Source of the DNA: Clostridiaceae bacterium
GTDB taxonomy: Bacteria > Bacillota > Clostridia > Lachnospirales > Lachnospiraceae
DNA length: 64,000 bases
Direction: 5' to 3'
Assembly: GCA_910575585.1 (NCBI GenBank)
Contig: CAJTGF010000008.1
Span: 62,001-126,000, forward strand
The translations under genes and the position numbers were made by a program. The notes under the pieces were generated by a model. The model worked only from the letters and a program-made list of their open reading frames with translations. It was not told the origin of the DNA and did not search any database. Shown here one piece after another: positions 43,942 through 52,097 of the stretch; position 1 is the first letter of the stretch; each line of letters starts with the position of its first letter.

Positions 43942-45099
43942 ATGTCAGAATATCAATTAGAGATCAAACAGATTGTGGATTATCCACGCTGCCGGATCTA
44001 CCGGCAGTTTATCCAGAACTTAATGGCAGACCGGAGCATTCGCACAAGCGGGGGTTCCGGCCTTTTTTATTATACGGTGCTTTGCAACTACGCAAATTTC
44101 CGTACCTCCTATCTCCGCATAGACGGTATCGGCTATACGGTATACCCCGGTGAATGGATCTGCACTGTGAAAGAACTTACAGCATGGTTCCGTACCCGTT
44201 TCCAGTGCCAGGCAGTTTCTATCCTGGATGAATTGCAGAAACGCCATCTTATATCCTATCTTTTCCTTGACCGGGGAAAGGTAGTCAAATATAAGGTGCG
44301 TGATTGGAAAAAACATAATACCGTGTTGGACTACAACTGCCCCTGTCAAAAGGATACAGGATTTTTCTTTATGCCGACTGTGATTGCAACAGAACTGGTC
44401 AGCGCCGGCCGCTGCTCCGAAATGGATATCCTGCTGGATCTGTGGATGTCTGCTGTCTACAATGACAGCCAGGTACAGGGTTCAGAAATTGGTCCAGTTG
44501 TCTATTTCCGTAATGGCACCGGCTCCCCGCTGGCCGCCTACAGTGAAATGGCTGTCCGTTGGGGCATCTCCAAAGCTACAACAGGGCGGATACTAAAAAA
44601 GCTTGCCGACATGGACTATATCTCTTTAATGTCATTCCCCGGAAGGACAGGCAGCGTGATCTATCTGCATAGCTACCTTTCTACCATGTTCCAGATATCA
44701 GATGTCCTTGTTGATAAAGAGGAGGTTGCCATGGTCCTGAAAATCAATCTTGCACTGCCGGATGAAACAGATTCACAAGATGATTCTACTGTTACAGAGC
44801 ATGAGATATGCGTTTCAGAGGAATTAACCAGCGTTTCAAAATCGAACATGGAAACTGTTATCACAAAAATGGCGCAAGTCCTTGATGCACAGGGCATTTC
44901 CTGTTTCCGGTGTCCCAAATCCATATATAAGTTATATCCTTTATCAGACGCCTGCAGGGAAGAGTATATATCCCACATACTGAAAGGGGCTGTACGGTTT
45001 GGAATGACTGTATCCTGTGGGGAGGATAAGCCAGTCTATACCTTTGAGCTGACGCTTTCCCCAACCGAAAAAAGCAGAGAGGGAGGTGCCAGGGCATGA
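43942..45099 (+). CDS. winged-helix-type protein, possible replication or regulatory protein
   Basis: A 385-residue soluble protein from ATG 43942 behind AGGAAAA. Two helix-turn-helix-like parts are visible: one near residues 70-115 (CTVKELTAWFRTRFQCQAVSILDELQKRHLISY) and one near 205-235 (SEMAVRWGISKATTGRILKKLADMDYISLM). The second is MarR- or Rep-like. Proteins with this plan on clostridial elements are often annotated as replication initiators or MarR-like regulators. The next gene overlaps it as ATGA. Exact role undecided. Confidence 0.6.
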   Translation: MSEYQLEIKQIVDYPRCRIYRQFIQNLMADRSIRTSGGSGLFYYTVLCNYANFRTSYLRIDGIGYTVYPGEWICTVKELTAWFRTRFQCQAVSILDELQKRHLISYLFLDRGKVVKYKVRDWKKHNTVLDYNCPCQKDTGFFFMPTVIATELVSAGRCSEMDILLDLWMSAVYNDSQVQGSEIGPVVYFRNGTGSPLAAYSEMAVRWGISKATTGRILKKLADMDYISLMSFPGRTGSVIYLHSYLSTMFQISDVLVDKEEVAMVLKINLALPDETDSQDDSTVTEHEICVSEELTSVSKSNMETVITKMAQVLDAQGISCFRCPKSIYKLYPLSDACREEYISHILKGAVRFGMTVSCGEDKPVYTFELTLSPTEKSREGGARA

Positions 45100-45644
45100 A
45101 AAAGAATCAGGAAGAAATGAACATTGCCGATAACCCACTGTACCATGATACTTGGAAACTGCTGAAGAAATACAGGGACGTGGTGTGGAGTCTGGAGCTG
45201 TCTGTCCAGCAGGTGCGGAGCCGGTTTGAGATCGAATATGGGAGTTCCATTGAGGATTTCCTGGAGTCCGTCTATGTGGCCGGAATAGACCTGTCAGACC
45301 GCAGCATTGAGCACCATGCCAAATGTATCGAGCGGAGCCACCGGATGCTGAAACTTCTGGATACCTCCATCGACCTGCTCCGCACCAAGCATAAAAATGG
45401 GGAGAGCTATTACTGGCTGCTGTATTTTTCCTTCCTTTCCCCGCAGCAGCTGAGAAATGTGGAAGAAATTATAGAGAAACTGCGCCCCCATATCCGGGAT
45501 ATCAGTTTCCGCACCTATTACCGCAGGAGGCGGGAAGCGATTGACGCACTCAGTTCTATCCTGTGGGGATATACGTCCAAAGACAGTATTGACATTCTGG
45601 AGAAGTTCTTTCCGGACGATAAGGAAGCCAGGGAAGAAAAATAA
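45096..45644 (+). CDS. hypothetical protein, ArpU/sigma-like C-terminus
   Basis: A 182-residue helical protein translated in overlap with the previous gene. The C-terminal part (ISFRTYYRRRREAIDALSSILWGYTS) looks like the recognition helix of late-phage regulators such as ArpU. The N-terminal 100 residues are amphipathic helices without motif. DNA binding is plausible; regulation of the neighbouring module is inferred. Confidence 0.5.
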   Translation: MKKNQEEMNIADNPLYHDTWKLLKKYRDVVWSLELSVQQVRSRFEIEYGSSIEDFLESVYVAGIDLSDRSIEHHAKCIERSHRMLKLLDTSIDLLRTKHKNGESYYWLLYFSFLSPQQLRNVEEIIEKLRPHIRDISFRTYYRRRREAIDALSSILWGYTSKDSIDILEKFFPDDKEAREEK

Positions 45645-45692
45645 GTAGCTATAAGATATTTTTAGGTGATCAGGCCGGATTGGAGGAAATAT

Positions 45693-46218
45693 ATGATAAC
45701 ATTGACTGATGATGAAAAGAGGATGGTGTTCCAGCTGGAAGGCTGCCACAGGTATGATGCGATACAGGAGATCGCTGTGCTCTGCCGGTATACCCGTGAC
45801 CATGAATATAAAAGCAACTGCAGAAAATTTGTTAAAGAAACTTCGTGAACTTTCGGAAGATGACTGCAGGGAGCTGATCTGCGACATTCAGAGAAATTAT
45901 CACCTGCCCTGGAAAGCAAGGACCGTTGGGGAGATGATTGCTGTGGCAAGGCAGGAGTCCAATGCCCAGAAGCTGGAAGGGCATGACATTATGGCACTGG
46001 AACGCTTTGACCCGGAAGTGAAGCATATGATTATATTTGATGTGCTTTCAGGGGAATCTCCCATAGGAGATAAAGGGCATAGGATGCGGCTGTTTCTGAC
46101 AGAAGCGGGCTATAAAAAGGCGGTGGAGAGTCAGGACAGGTCTTTTATTCGGATTCTGAACCATGCAAAAGTGTCACAAGGGCATCTAAGATATGACCGG
46201 CTGGATGGAGAACGATAA
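45693..46218 (+). pseudogene. hypothetical gene broken by a one-base frameshift
   Basis: The first frame from ATG 45693 (MITLTDDEKRMVFQLEGCHRYDAIQEIAVLCRYT) ends at 45848. The second frame gives ATAENLLKKLRELSEDDCRELICDIQ... to 46218. Skipping one A in the run at 45811-45814 (GAATATAAAAGC) joins them into one protein of about 174 residues. Related intact genes are, from memory, single proteins with 'GHDIMALERFDP'. So this is a frameshift, or a slippage-prone A-run, in a gene of unknown function. Confidence 0.6.
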
Positions 46219-46369
46219 TTTGCGAAATGTTGTAATGTAAGAGATTATTTTTCTAATGGGGAATGAGGGTTCCGATAAGGAATGACGAGGTTGCTGCTTT
46301 TGTTTCATAGTGCATAATCAAATTGATAATCGGCATGATATATGAAAGAAAGATAGTAAATACAGGTTT

Positions 46370-46488
46370 AGCATATCGGCACTTGATAAAAAAAATGCCG
46401 ATATGCTAATTGACAAATGAAAAGGAAAGATTTAGAATATAAATAGAAAATCGGCATTTTCAAATAAAAAGTGCCGATATGCTAATGG
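46370..46488. promoter_or_regulatory. operator-like inverted repeats upstream of the AbiE pair
   Basis: AGCATATCGGCA at 46370-46381 is perfectly mirrored at 46396-46407. A second set, TCGGCA at 46451-46456 and TGCCGATATGCT near 46472-46483, lies just before the abiEi start. A further ATAATCGGCAT is found near 46327. AbiEi-type antitoxins are known to bind inverted repeats in their own promoters, which suits this layout. Confidence 0.65.
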
Positions 46489-46498
46489 AGATGATTTT

Positions 46499-47236
46499 AT
46501 GATCAATGACAGCGGTATATTTCTATTAAAAAATAAGGAGCCTTTTGACAGGCAGGAGCTTTTTCGGGTTTTAGAAGAGCAGTACAAAGGGCTGAGCCTG
46601 GCGTCTTATAAATTGAAAATGCAGCGCTTGTTGGAATCAGGGATAATTGCGAGAGTTGGGAGGAATCTGTATTGTATTCCGGATAACCAGGTGCCGATAT
46701 ATGATTATGAGTATTCGGAGCTTGCAGTAATTATTCAAAAATTGATTTATGAAAGACATCCTTTTTTAGAATACCGGATTTTTGAACTGGTACAGATGAA
46801 TGAATTTTTAAACCACCAGATTGCTCATAATACAGTCTTTGTGTCTGTTGAGGCAGATCTGGGTGATTTTGTGTTTGAAACATTGAAAGAAAAATTTCCA
46901 GGAAAGGTTTTATTAAATCCTTCTGTAAAGGAATATCATCTATATTGGCAGGATGATCTTATCATTATAGGAAAGCTGCTGACAGAAGCACCAAAAGGAA
47001 AGAAGGCTGTATGGCATACCTGTCTTGAAAAAATGCTCGTTGATATGACCGCAGAGAAAGTGATAAAGACAACCTTTAGTGAGGCAGAATATCCAGGTGT
47101 ACTGGAGCAGGCGTTTCAAAAATATATTATTGATGAAAGCCAGATGTTCCGTTATGCAAAGCGACGACATGTAAAAGATGATATTATGAAAATCATCCAG
47201 AGTCAGACAAGAATAAAACTCAGAACGGAGAAATAA
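46499..47236 (+). CDS. AbiEi-like antitoxin
   Basis: A 245-residue protein with an N-terminal winged helix (RQELFRVLEEQYKGLSLASYKLKMQRLLESGIIARVGRNLYCIP) followed by a domain typical of AbiEi-related antitoxins (DUF6577-like). The gene ends 4 bases before the nucleotidyltransferase gene. It lies directly behind a group of inverted repeats, as expected for self-repression. Role: repressor and antitoxin of a type IV toxin-antitoxin pair that blocks phage by abortive infection. Confidence 0.7.
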   Translation: MINDSGIFLLKNKEPFDRQELFRVLEEQYKGLSLASYKLKMQRLLESGIIARVGRNLYCIPDNQVPIYDYEYSELAVIIQKLIYERHPFLEYRIFELVQMNEFLNHQIAHNTVFVSVEADLGDFVFETLKEKFPGKVLLNPSVKEYHLYWQDDLIIIGKLLTEAPKGKKAVWHTCLEKMLVDMTAEKVIKTTFSEAEYPGVLEQAFQKYIIDESQMFRYAKRRHVKDDIMKIIQSQTRIKLRTEK

Positions 47237-47240
47237 ATTT

Positions 47241-48287
47241 ATGCTCACGAAAGAAAACTTTAATGAATCACATATCCGGATGTTACAGAAACAAAGCAAA
47301 AAAGATCCTGCGCTTTTAGAAAGGGTGGTATTTGCGTTTGGCTTGTTAGAGGCAATCAGGCGGGTAGAAATGCCGTTTATTTTTAAAGGAGGCACCTGTC
47401 TGATTCTTTTGTTAAAGCATCCTATGAGACTGTCTACGGATATAGATATTGTTGTTGAGCCGGATACTGATGTGGACACATATATTTCTAAAGCATCAAC
47501 AATATTTCCATTTAAACAATGTGAGGAACAGGTGCGCATTGGTAGAAACAGCATGGAAAAGAGGCATTTTAAATTTACCTACCAGTCTCCGATCACTGGA
47601 AAAGATATCTATATTCTTTTGGATATTTTATTTGCCGAAAATCCTTATACCAGAGTGGTGGACTGTGAAATAAGGAATGATTTATTATTAACTGAGCCAG
47701 AATATCTGCTGGTAAAAACGCCGGATATCAACTGTATTCTTGGTGATAAACTGACGGCATTTGCGCCACATACAACAGGGATTCCGTTAAATGCAAAAAA
47801 AGATATGGAAGTGATGAAACAGATGTATGATGTCGGAACATTGCTGGATGAATTTACAGATTTTAATCTGGTATATGATACATATTTTAAAGTGGCAACG
47901 GAAGAAATTTCTTATCGGGGGAATAACATAACAGTAGGGGACGCAATTAAGGATACATATATGTCGGCAGCCTGTATTGCATCCCGCGGCACTCTTTCTT
48001 CGGAAGAGTATCCTTTATATGTACAGGGGATACGTGATCTGCGGGGGCATATTTATGCAGAGAACTATTCTCCGGAAACGGCAGTGGGACGAGCTACAAA
48101 AGTCATGTATATGGCTGCATGTCTGTTAAAGAGACAGCCTTATGAGAAAATCGTAGATCCTATGGAATTTTCCACGCAAAAGTTTTATACCGCAGATATG
48201 ACAAAATTAAAATATTTGCGTAAAGTCAATTTAGAAGCATATGGGTATGCAATTAAGGCAGAACATTTGATGAATTCTCAATCATAA
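47241..48287 (+). CDS. AbiEii-like nucleotidyltransferase toxin
   Basis: A 348-residue protein of the AbiEii/MenT nucleotidyltransferase family. FKGGTCLILLL with the GG motif near residue 51 and RLSTDIDIVV near 65 form the metal and nucleotide site. GDKLTAFAPHTTG near 170 is the conserved downstream segment. Related toxins add nucleotides to tRNA or other targets and arrest growth. The AbiEi-like gene in front is the expected antitoxin. All key motifs are present, so it looks active. Confidence 0.8.
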   Translation: MLTKENFNESHIRMLQKQSKKDPALLERVVFAFGLLEAIRRVEMPFIFKGGTCLILLLKHPMRLSTDIDIVVEPDTDVDTYISKASTIFPFKQCEEQVRIGRNSMEKRHFKFTYQSPITGKDIYILLDILFAENPYTRVVDCEIRNDLLLTEPEYLLVKTPDINCILGDKLTAFAPHTTGIPLNAKKDMEVMKQMYDVGTLLDEFTDFNLVYDTYFKVATEEISYRGNNITVGDAIKDTYMSAACIASRGTLSSEEYPLYVQGIRDLRGHIYAENYSPETAVGRATKVMYMAACLLKRQPYEKIVDPMEFSTQKFYTADMTKLKYLRKVNLEAYGYAIKAEHLMNSQS

Positions 48288-48357
48288 TGGACAGGAGACT
48301 GTGAATACCGCATAAAATGTGGGAGGAGATCACAGGGGGGCTACAGTAATATTCTTA

Positions 48358-48444
48358 ATGCAGGTATTTTATGTGACCATCTGTGCTATTATGTTAGTTT
48401 GGCTATGCTTAATAAAAAGCAGAAGAAAACTATGGCATAAGTAA
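48358..48444 (+). CDS. possible small membrane peptide
   Basis: A 28-codon frame: residues 2-18 are hydrophobic (QVFYVTICAIMLVWLCL), then a basic tail (KSRRKLWHK). The shape is that of small single-pass peptides, including type I toxins. The ribosome site is poor (a GGGGGG run 18 bases upstream), so this is a candidate only. Confidence 0.3.
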   Translation: MQVFYVTICAIMLVWLCLIKSRRKLWHK

Positions 48445-48501
48445 GGAGCTATTTAATCAGATAAATGCCTGCTATATATTATGCAGAAGGAGGTGCCTGT
48501 C

Positions 48502-48738
48502 ATGTCAACATTACGGAATCAGATAATACAATCTTTGGAAGGGCTTTCGGATGATAGCCTGCGTTTTATTCTTGATGTGATACAGAGATTTATACTGCCT
48601 GTGGATCATAGTACTGTCATGCAAGGGACAAAACGCAGGCTTGGAAGTATGAAAGGGCAGAAATTTATTGCAGACGGCCATGATATAGACGAGTGCAATG
48701 ATGAAGTTGCCAGATTATTTTGGGTGGATGATGGATGA
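48502..48738 (+). CDS. antitoxin-like small protein
   Basis: A 78-residue protein from ATG 48502 behind AGAAGGAGGTG. The pattern 'L..lp.dsL..il.fI..' then RRLGSMKGQKFIADGHDIDECNDEVARLF is like the tail of DUF2281/Phd-type antitoxins ('GigkGk..d.D..n.eia..F'). No matching toxin gene follows; 48739-48960 holds only fragments. It may be an orphan or the remains of a pair. Confidence 0.55.
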   Translation: MSTLRNQIIQSLEGLSDDSLRFILDVIQRFILPVDHSTVMQGTKRRLGSMKGQKFIADGHDIDECNDEVARLFWVDDG

Positions 48739-48987
48739 AGATGTTGCCAGATATACATATTGCAATATAGGCAGTTCTAGATTTGGAGGAACTGCCGGAT
48801 ACGACCAAGACAATAATACTTGACGAACAATGAAAACATATAGATTTATAGATAGCTAAAGGCATCCAATCCGTTATCCTCTCTATATAATTTTGCAAAA
48901 ACATACAAACTATATCTTGACATATCTATTGACCTTTTTGGTATAAATATAGTAGTATAGGAGGGCGTGGAAGGAGTGGATACTTGT

Positions 48988-49614
48988 ATGCTGAAGGAAT
49001 ATCTGGAAAAAAACTATGGTTACAACGAACCGATTTTCATTAACGAGATCCGTCTGGATGGGCTTAATGACAATGCTCTGCGCCAGTATTTCAAACGGAT
49101 GCTCAAATCAGGCGACCTAGCCCGTTTTGATACGGGGATTTATTATCTCCCCAAAGCGTCACGGCTACTGAAAAAAAGTTATTTAGATCCCATGAAAGTT
49201 ATTGTACGCAAATATATCCAAAGTACAACAGAAACCTATGGATACTTTGCTGGAGCCACTTTTGCCAATCAGATTGGTCTGACAACTCAGATGCCGGCAA
49301 CACTGGAGATCGTAACGTCAAAAGAATCGACAAAGGGGCGTACTGTTACCGTAGGTTCCCAGACCGTCCGGCTGAAACGGCCCGTTACGACTATAACATC
49401 GGAAAACGCCGGGCTGCTCCAGTTTTTGGATGCCGTTTCCCAGGGAGAAAAATATTCCGAGCTTTCTGATCCGGAAACCGGGATTCTTCTGAAAAACTAT
49501 GCAAAACAACAAACTTACAGTAAGGAGCTTCTTTCCAGCGTGCTGTCCGGTATTACGGGTCCGACGGCAAAAAAACTGATTAAATGGGGAATTATTTATG
49601 AATTTACATCATGA
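48988..49614 (+). CDS. DUF6088-type (AbiEi-like) orphan antitoxin
   Basis: A 208-residue protein with an N-terminal winged helix (IFINEIRLDGLNDNALRQYFKRMLKSGDLARFDTGIYYLPK) and an AbiEi-like second half (TYGYFAGATFANQIGLTTQMPATLEIVTSKE). This is the DUF6088 pattern. Usually an AbiEii-type toxin gene follows; here none does. ATG 48988 is favoured, with AAGGAG about 12 bases upstream; GTG starts further up are possible. Confidence 0.7.
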   Translation: MLKEYLEKNYGYNEPIFINEIRLDGLNDNALRQYFKRMLKSGDLARFDTGIYYLPKASRLLKKSYLDPMKVIVRKYIQSTTETYGYFAGATFANQIGLTTQMPATLEIVTSKESTKGRTVTVGSQTVRLKRPVTTITSENAGLLQFLDAVSQGEKYSELSDPETGILLKNYAKQQTYSKELLSSVLSGITGPTAKKLIKWGIIYEFTS

Positions 49615-49891
49615 CCACGAATAATTCAATAGGGGCATGATTATATAGCCTACGCTCTATTCGTTCCATAAAAGCTAACAACACTCTTCTTATAGAAATA
49701 TATGGAAATATATGTTACTATATATTTTCCCTTATCAGATCAAGACCATTATTGCGTTATTTTCTAAATTTTTGCTAAAATGCTGGAACAGACAGCTATC
49801 TATAATTGATAACTGCCCAATACACCGGAATTTGTTGTGAACAACAATCAATTAAAAAGGCTAATAAGAAAATTTATTATTCTTTAATAAA

Positions 49892-50485
49892 TCAGTACGG
49901 AAAGTGAGGGTATGAGGCATCATATTGATTTTGAAATTTGTATTTATCATTCATTTTATTAAATGCTTTATGAAAAGTGGAAAGTAGTTCATTATCTTTT
50001 TGAAGTTCCTCAATAACCCAGGGTTGTAACATATAAGGAAAAACAGCATTGTTTAAATCTGATACAGCATACTGATTTGTGGTTTCCGTGATTATTATAT
50101 TTTGTTTAAGTAATTTTACAGCTCCATCATGTAATGGTAATTCGCCAGTATGGTTATCTTCCATATATAGACTATACACGATTGCTTTTTGGTAATCATT
50201 CAACCCTTGTAGTCTTGGTTTTGCAGTTGCTCTGAATTTCTTCATAAAATATAAATGACTAAAATATTTGTATACGCTTACCAAGACTGTAACTATAAGT
50301 ATTGAAAAAGAAATTAGAAATAGTAGTCCAATAGCAAAACCATATTTATTTCTGAAATCAACCATATACATTTTTGTGACTATGCTATCTGGAAGAAATA
50401 AAATTAGACCAGAAGCAAGGGCAATAGCAAACATGATTTTTGTCGGCAATTTAAAAAAATCCGCAAGGTTAAAATCTAAATTCAT
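49892..50485 (-). CDS. SieB-like superinfection exclusion membrane protein
   Basis: A 197-residue protein with two clear membrane helices near residues 14-32 and 47-70 and a cytosolic C-terminal part (GLNDYQKAIVYSLYMEDNHTG...). This is the plan of SieB-family proteins, which block a second phage from growing. The gene follows GajB on the same strand, 85 bases on, and may be part of the same defence operon. AGGAG lies directly before ATG 50485. Confidence 0.65.
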   Translation of the reverse strand: MNLDFNLADFFKLPTKIMFAIALASGLILFLPDSIVTKMYMVDFRNKYGFAIGLLFLISFSILIVTVLVSVYKYFSHLYFMKKFRATAKPRLQGLNDYQKAIVYSLYMEDNHTGELPLHDGAVKLLKQNIIITETTNQYAVSDLNNAVFPYMLQPWVIEELQKDNELLSTFHKAFNKMNDKYKFQNQYDASYPHFPY

Positions 50486-50570
50486 TCTTTCACTCCTAAT
50501 TTATCGATTTGTTTTATCATAGTGTCTAACCGTTTCTGTACCTATTCGTTCGGATCGGCGTCATGATAAT

Positions 50571-52097
50571 TTAATTACAACACATGCAATTTACAATAGT
50601 GGCCACATCGCTCATTTTTAAGTTTGACTCAGCAAAAATCCTATTTATATTTTTGGCAAACTGGATTGCGTTCCAGTCATTATCAATATATACCATAATC
50701 AATTTAGATTTTGCTCGTGTGGCGGCAACATAATAATTATATATATCCTGCTCGCTTGATAACCTATAATCTGATACAAACAAAATTACCTGTTCAAACT
50801 CCAACCCCTTTGACGAATGAAATGTAATGGCAATTCGTTTTAACCCATCAATATTAAATGCTGGATGATATCGCTTATCACAAATTGTTCTATATAACAT
50901 CTCACAATGATCAGCTTTTGCTTCGTATCCTAAGTAATTGGCCATTAGCATAATTTGTTTTTCAAAGCCAGAGGTATCCTCCTGCTTTATACATTCATCT
51001 AAAATGCTCAATGATTTTTTGATGTAATTCAAGATTCTCTTATTTCCGACTACTTCGTTGGGTATTTCGTCTCTAAAGTCATAAGCTGAATACTTCGGCA
51101 GAATAAAGAATTTAGCGATAGCATTGTAAAGCCATGCTGTTTCTGTAGTTATATCAGCAATAGGTGTTTGCGGGATATAAGTAAACTCTATATTTCTATC
51201 TGTTAAATCTTTAGCTCCTGCTTCAGCATTTGCCTTGCTATACCTTAATAATGCACATTTCTTATGGAGATCTAAATACGGAATAACCGATGACACCCAA
51301 TTAGCTGAGGTAGCACATACCATTATCACAGAAGATAAATCTTCTACAGGTTTATACAAATCTCGGGTTTCATAACACAGTAAGTTTGAATAATTTTGTA
51401 TTTGCTGGCAAGAGCGAAAATTATCCCTCATAAACTTTTTTGAAAAGTCTTGTCTATTCCAAATATCCATGAAAGCTTTTGGATATGCGCCACGCCACAT
51501 ATAAATTGATTGTTTTTCATCGCCCACAACAAAAGTGTCTATGTTCAGACATACACAGATATACATAAAAAGGGCATGCATATCTTTATCACAATCCTGG
51601 TATTCATCAACATAGATTTTGAAATACTTTGCCTGTAAATATAATTGACACGCTTTAGACTTTTTCAAAATATCTAAAGCAAGCTGAAATATGAAGTTTT
51701 CCATATTATTCTCATACGAACATAAAACCTGTTCATCTCTTATTTTTGCTACTCCTTCATTAAATGTGTTTACTTTTACCGAGTAGTCTGTATTCATATC
51801 CTGTTTATATGCCTTACCGAACACATCCTTCATAAAAGGTTTAATAATTTCCTCAATAACAAAACTATTATTTGTTCCAATAAAATGACTAGATGTATCT
51901 ATTGTTAATCGTTCTTTAATTTCATTGGCTGCTTTAATTGTAAATGTGATTGCTGCAACCACCTTGTGCGTATGCTGGTGTTCTATGTCATACATAATTT
52001 TAGATACCATGGTATGCGTCTTTCCTGTACCAGCACTTGCTCTAACAATCAGATTCCCTGGTTGTTCGACAATTTCCTTTTGTATAGGAGATAACAT
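50571..52097 (-). CDS. gajB: GajB-like UvrD-family helicase (Gabija)
   Basis: A 508-residue UvrD/PcrA-type protein. Walker A is ASAGTGKTHTM near residue 20, motif II is VDEYQDCD, and the C-terminal FHSSKGLEFEQVILF and YYVAATRAKSKL segments are complete. It is the size of GajB, the helicase partner in Gabija. The start ATG 52097 shares one base with the stop of the gajA gene (TAATG) and has AAAGGAGGT before it. GajB supports GajA, which cuts phage DNA when cellular nucleotides fall. Confidence 0.85.
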   Translation of the reverse strand: MLSPIQKEIVEQPGNLIVRASAGTGKTHTMVSKIMYDIEHQHTHKVVAAITFTIKAANEIKERLTIDTSSHFIGTNNSFVIEEIIKPFMKDVFGKAYKQDMNTDYSVKVNTFNEGVAKIRDEQVLCSYENNMENFIFQLALDILKKSKACQLYLQAKYFKIYVDEYQDCDKDMHALFMYICVCLNIDTFVVGDEKQSIYMWRGAYPKAFMDIWNRQDFSKKFMRDNFRSCQQIQNYSNLLCYETRDLYKPVEDLSSVIMVCATSANWVSSVIPYLDLHKKCALLRYSKANAEAGAKDLTDRNIEFTYIPQTPIADITTETAWLYNAIAKFFILPKYSAYDFRDEIPNEVVGNKRILNYIKKSLSILDECIKQEDTSGFEKQIMLMANYLGYEAKADHCEMLYRTICDKRYHPAFNIDGLKRIAITFHSSKGLEFEQVILFVSDYRLSSEQDIYNYYVAATRAKSKLIMVYIDNDWNAIQFAKNINRIFAESNLKMSDVATIVNCMCCN

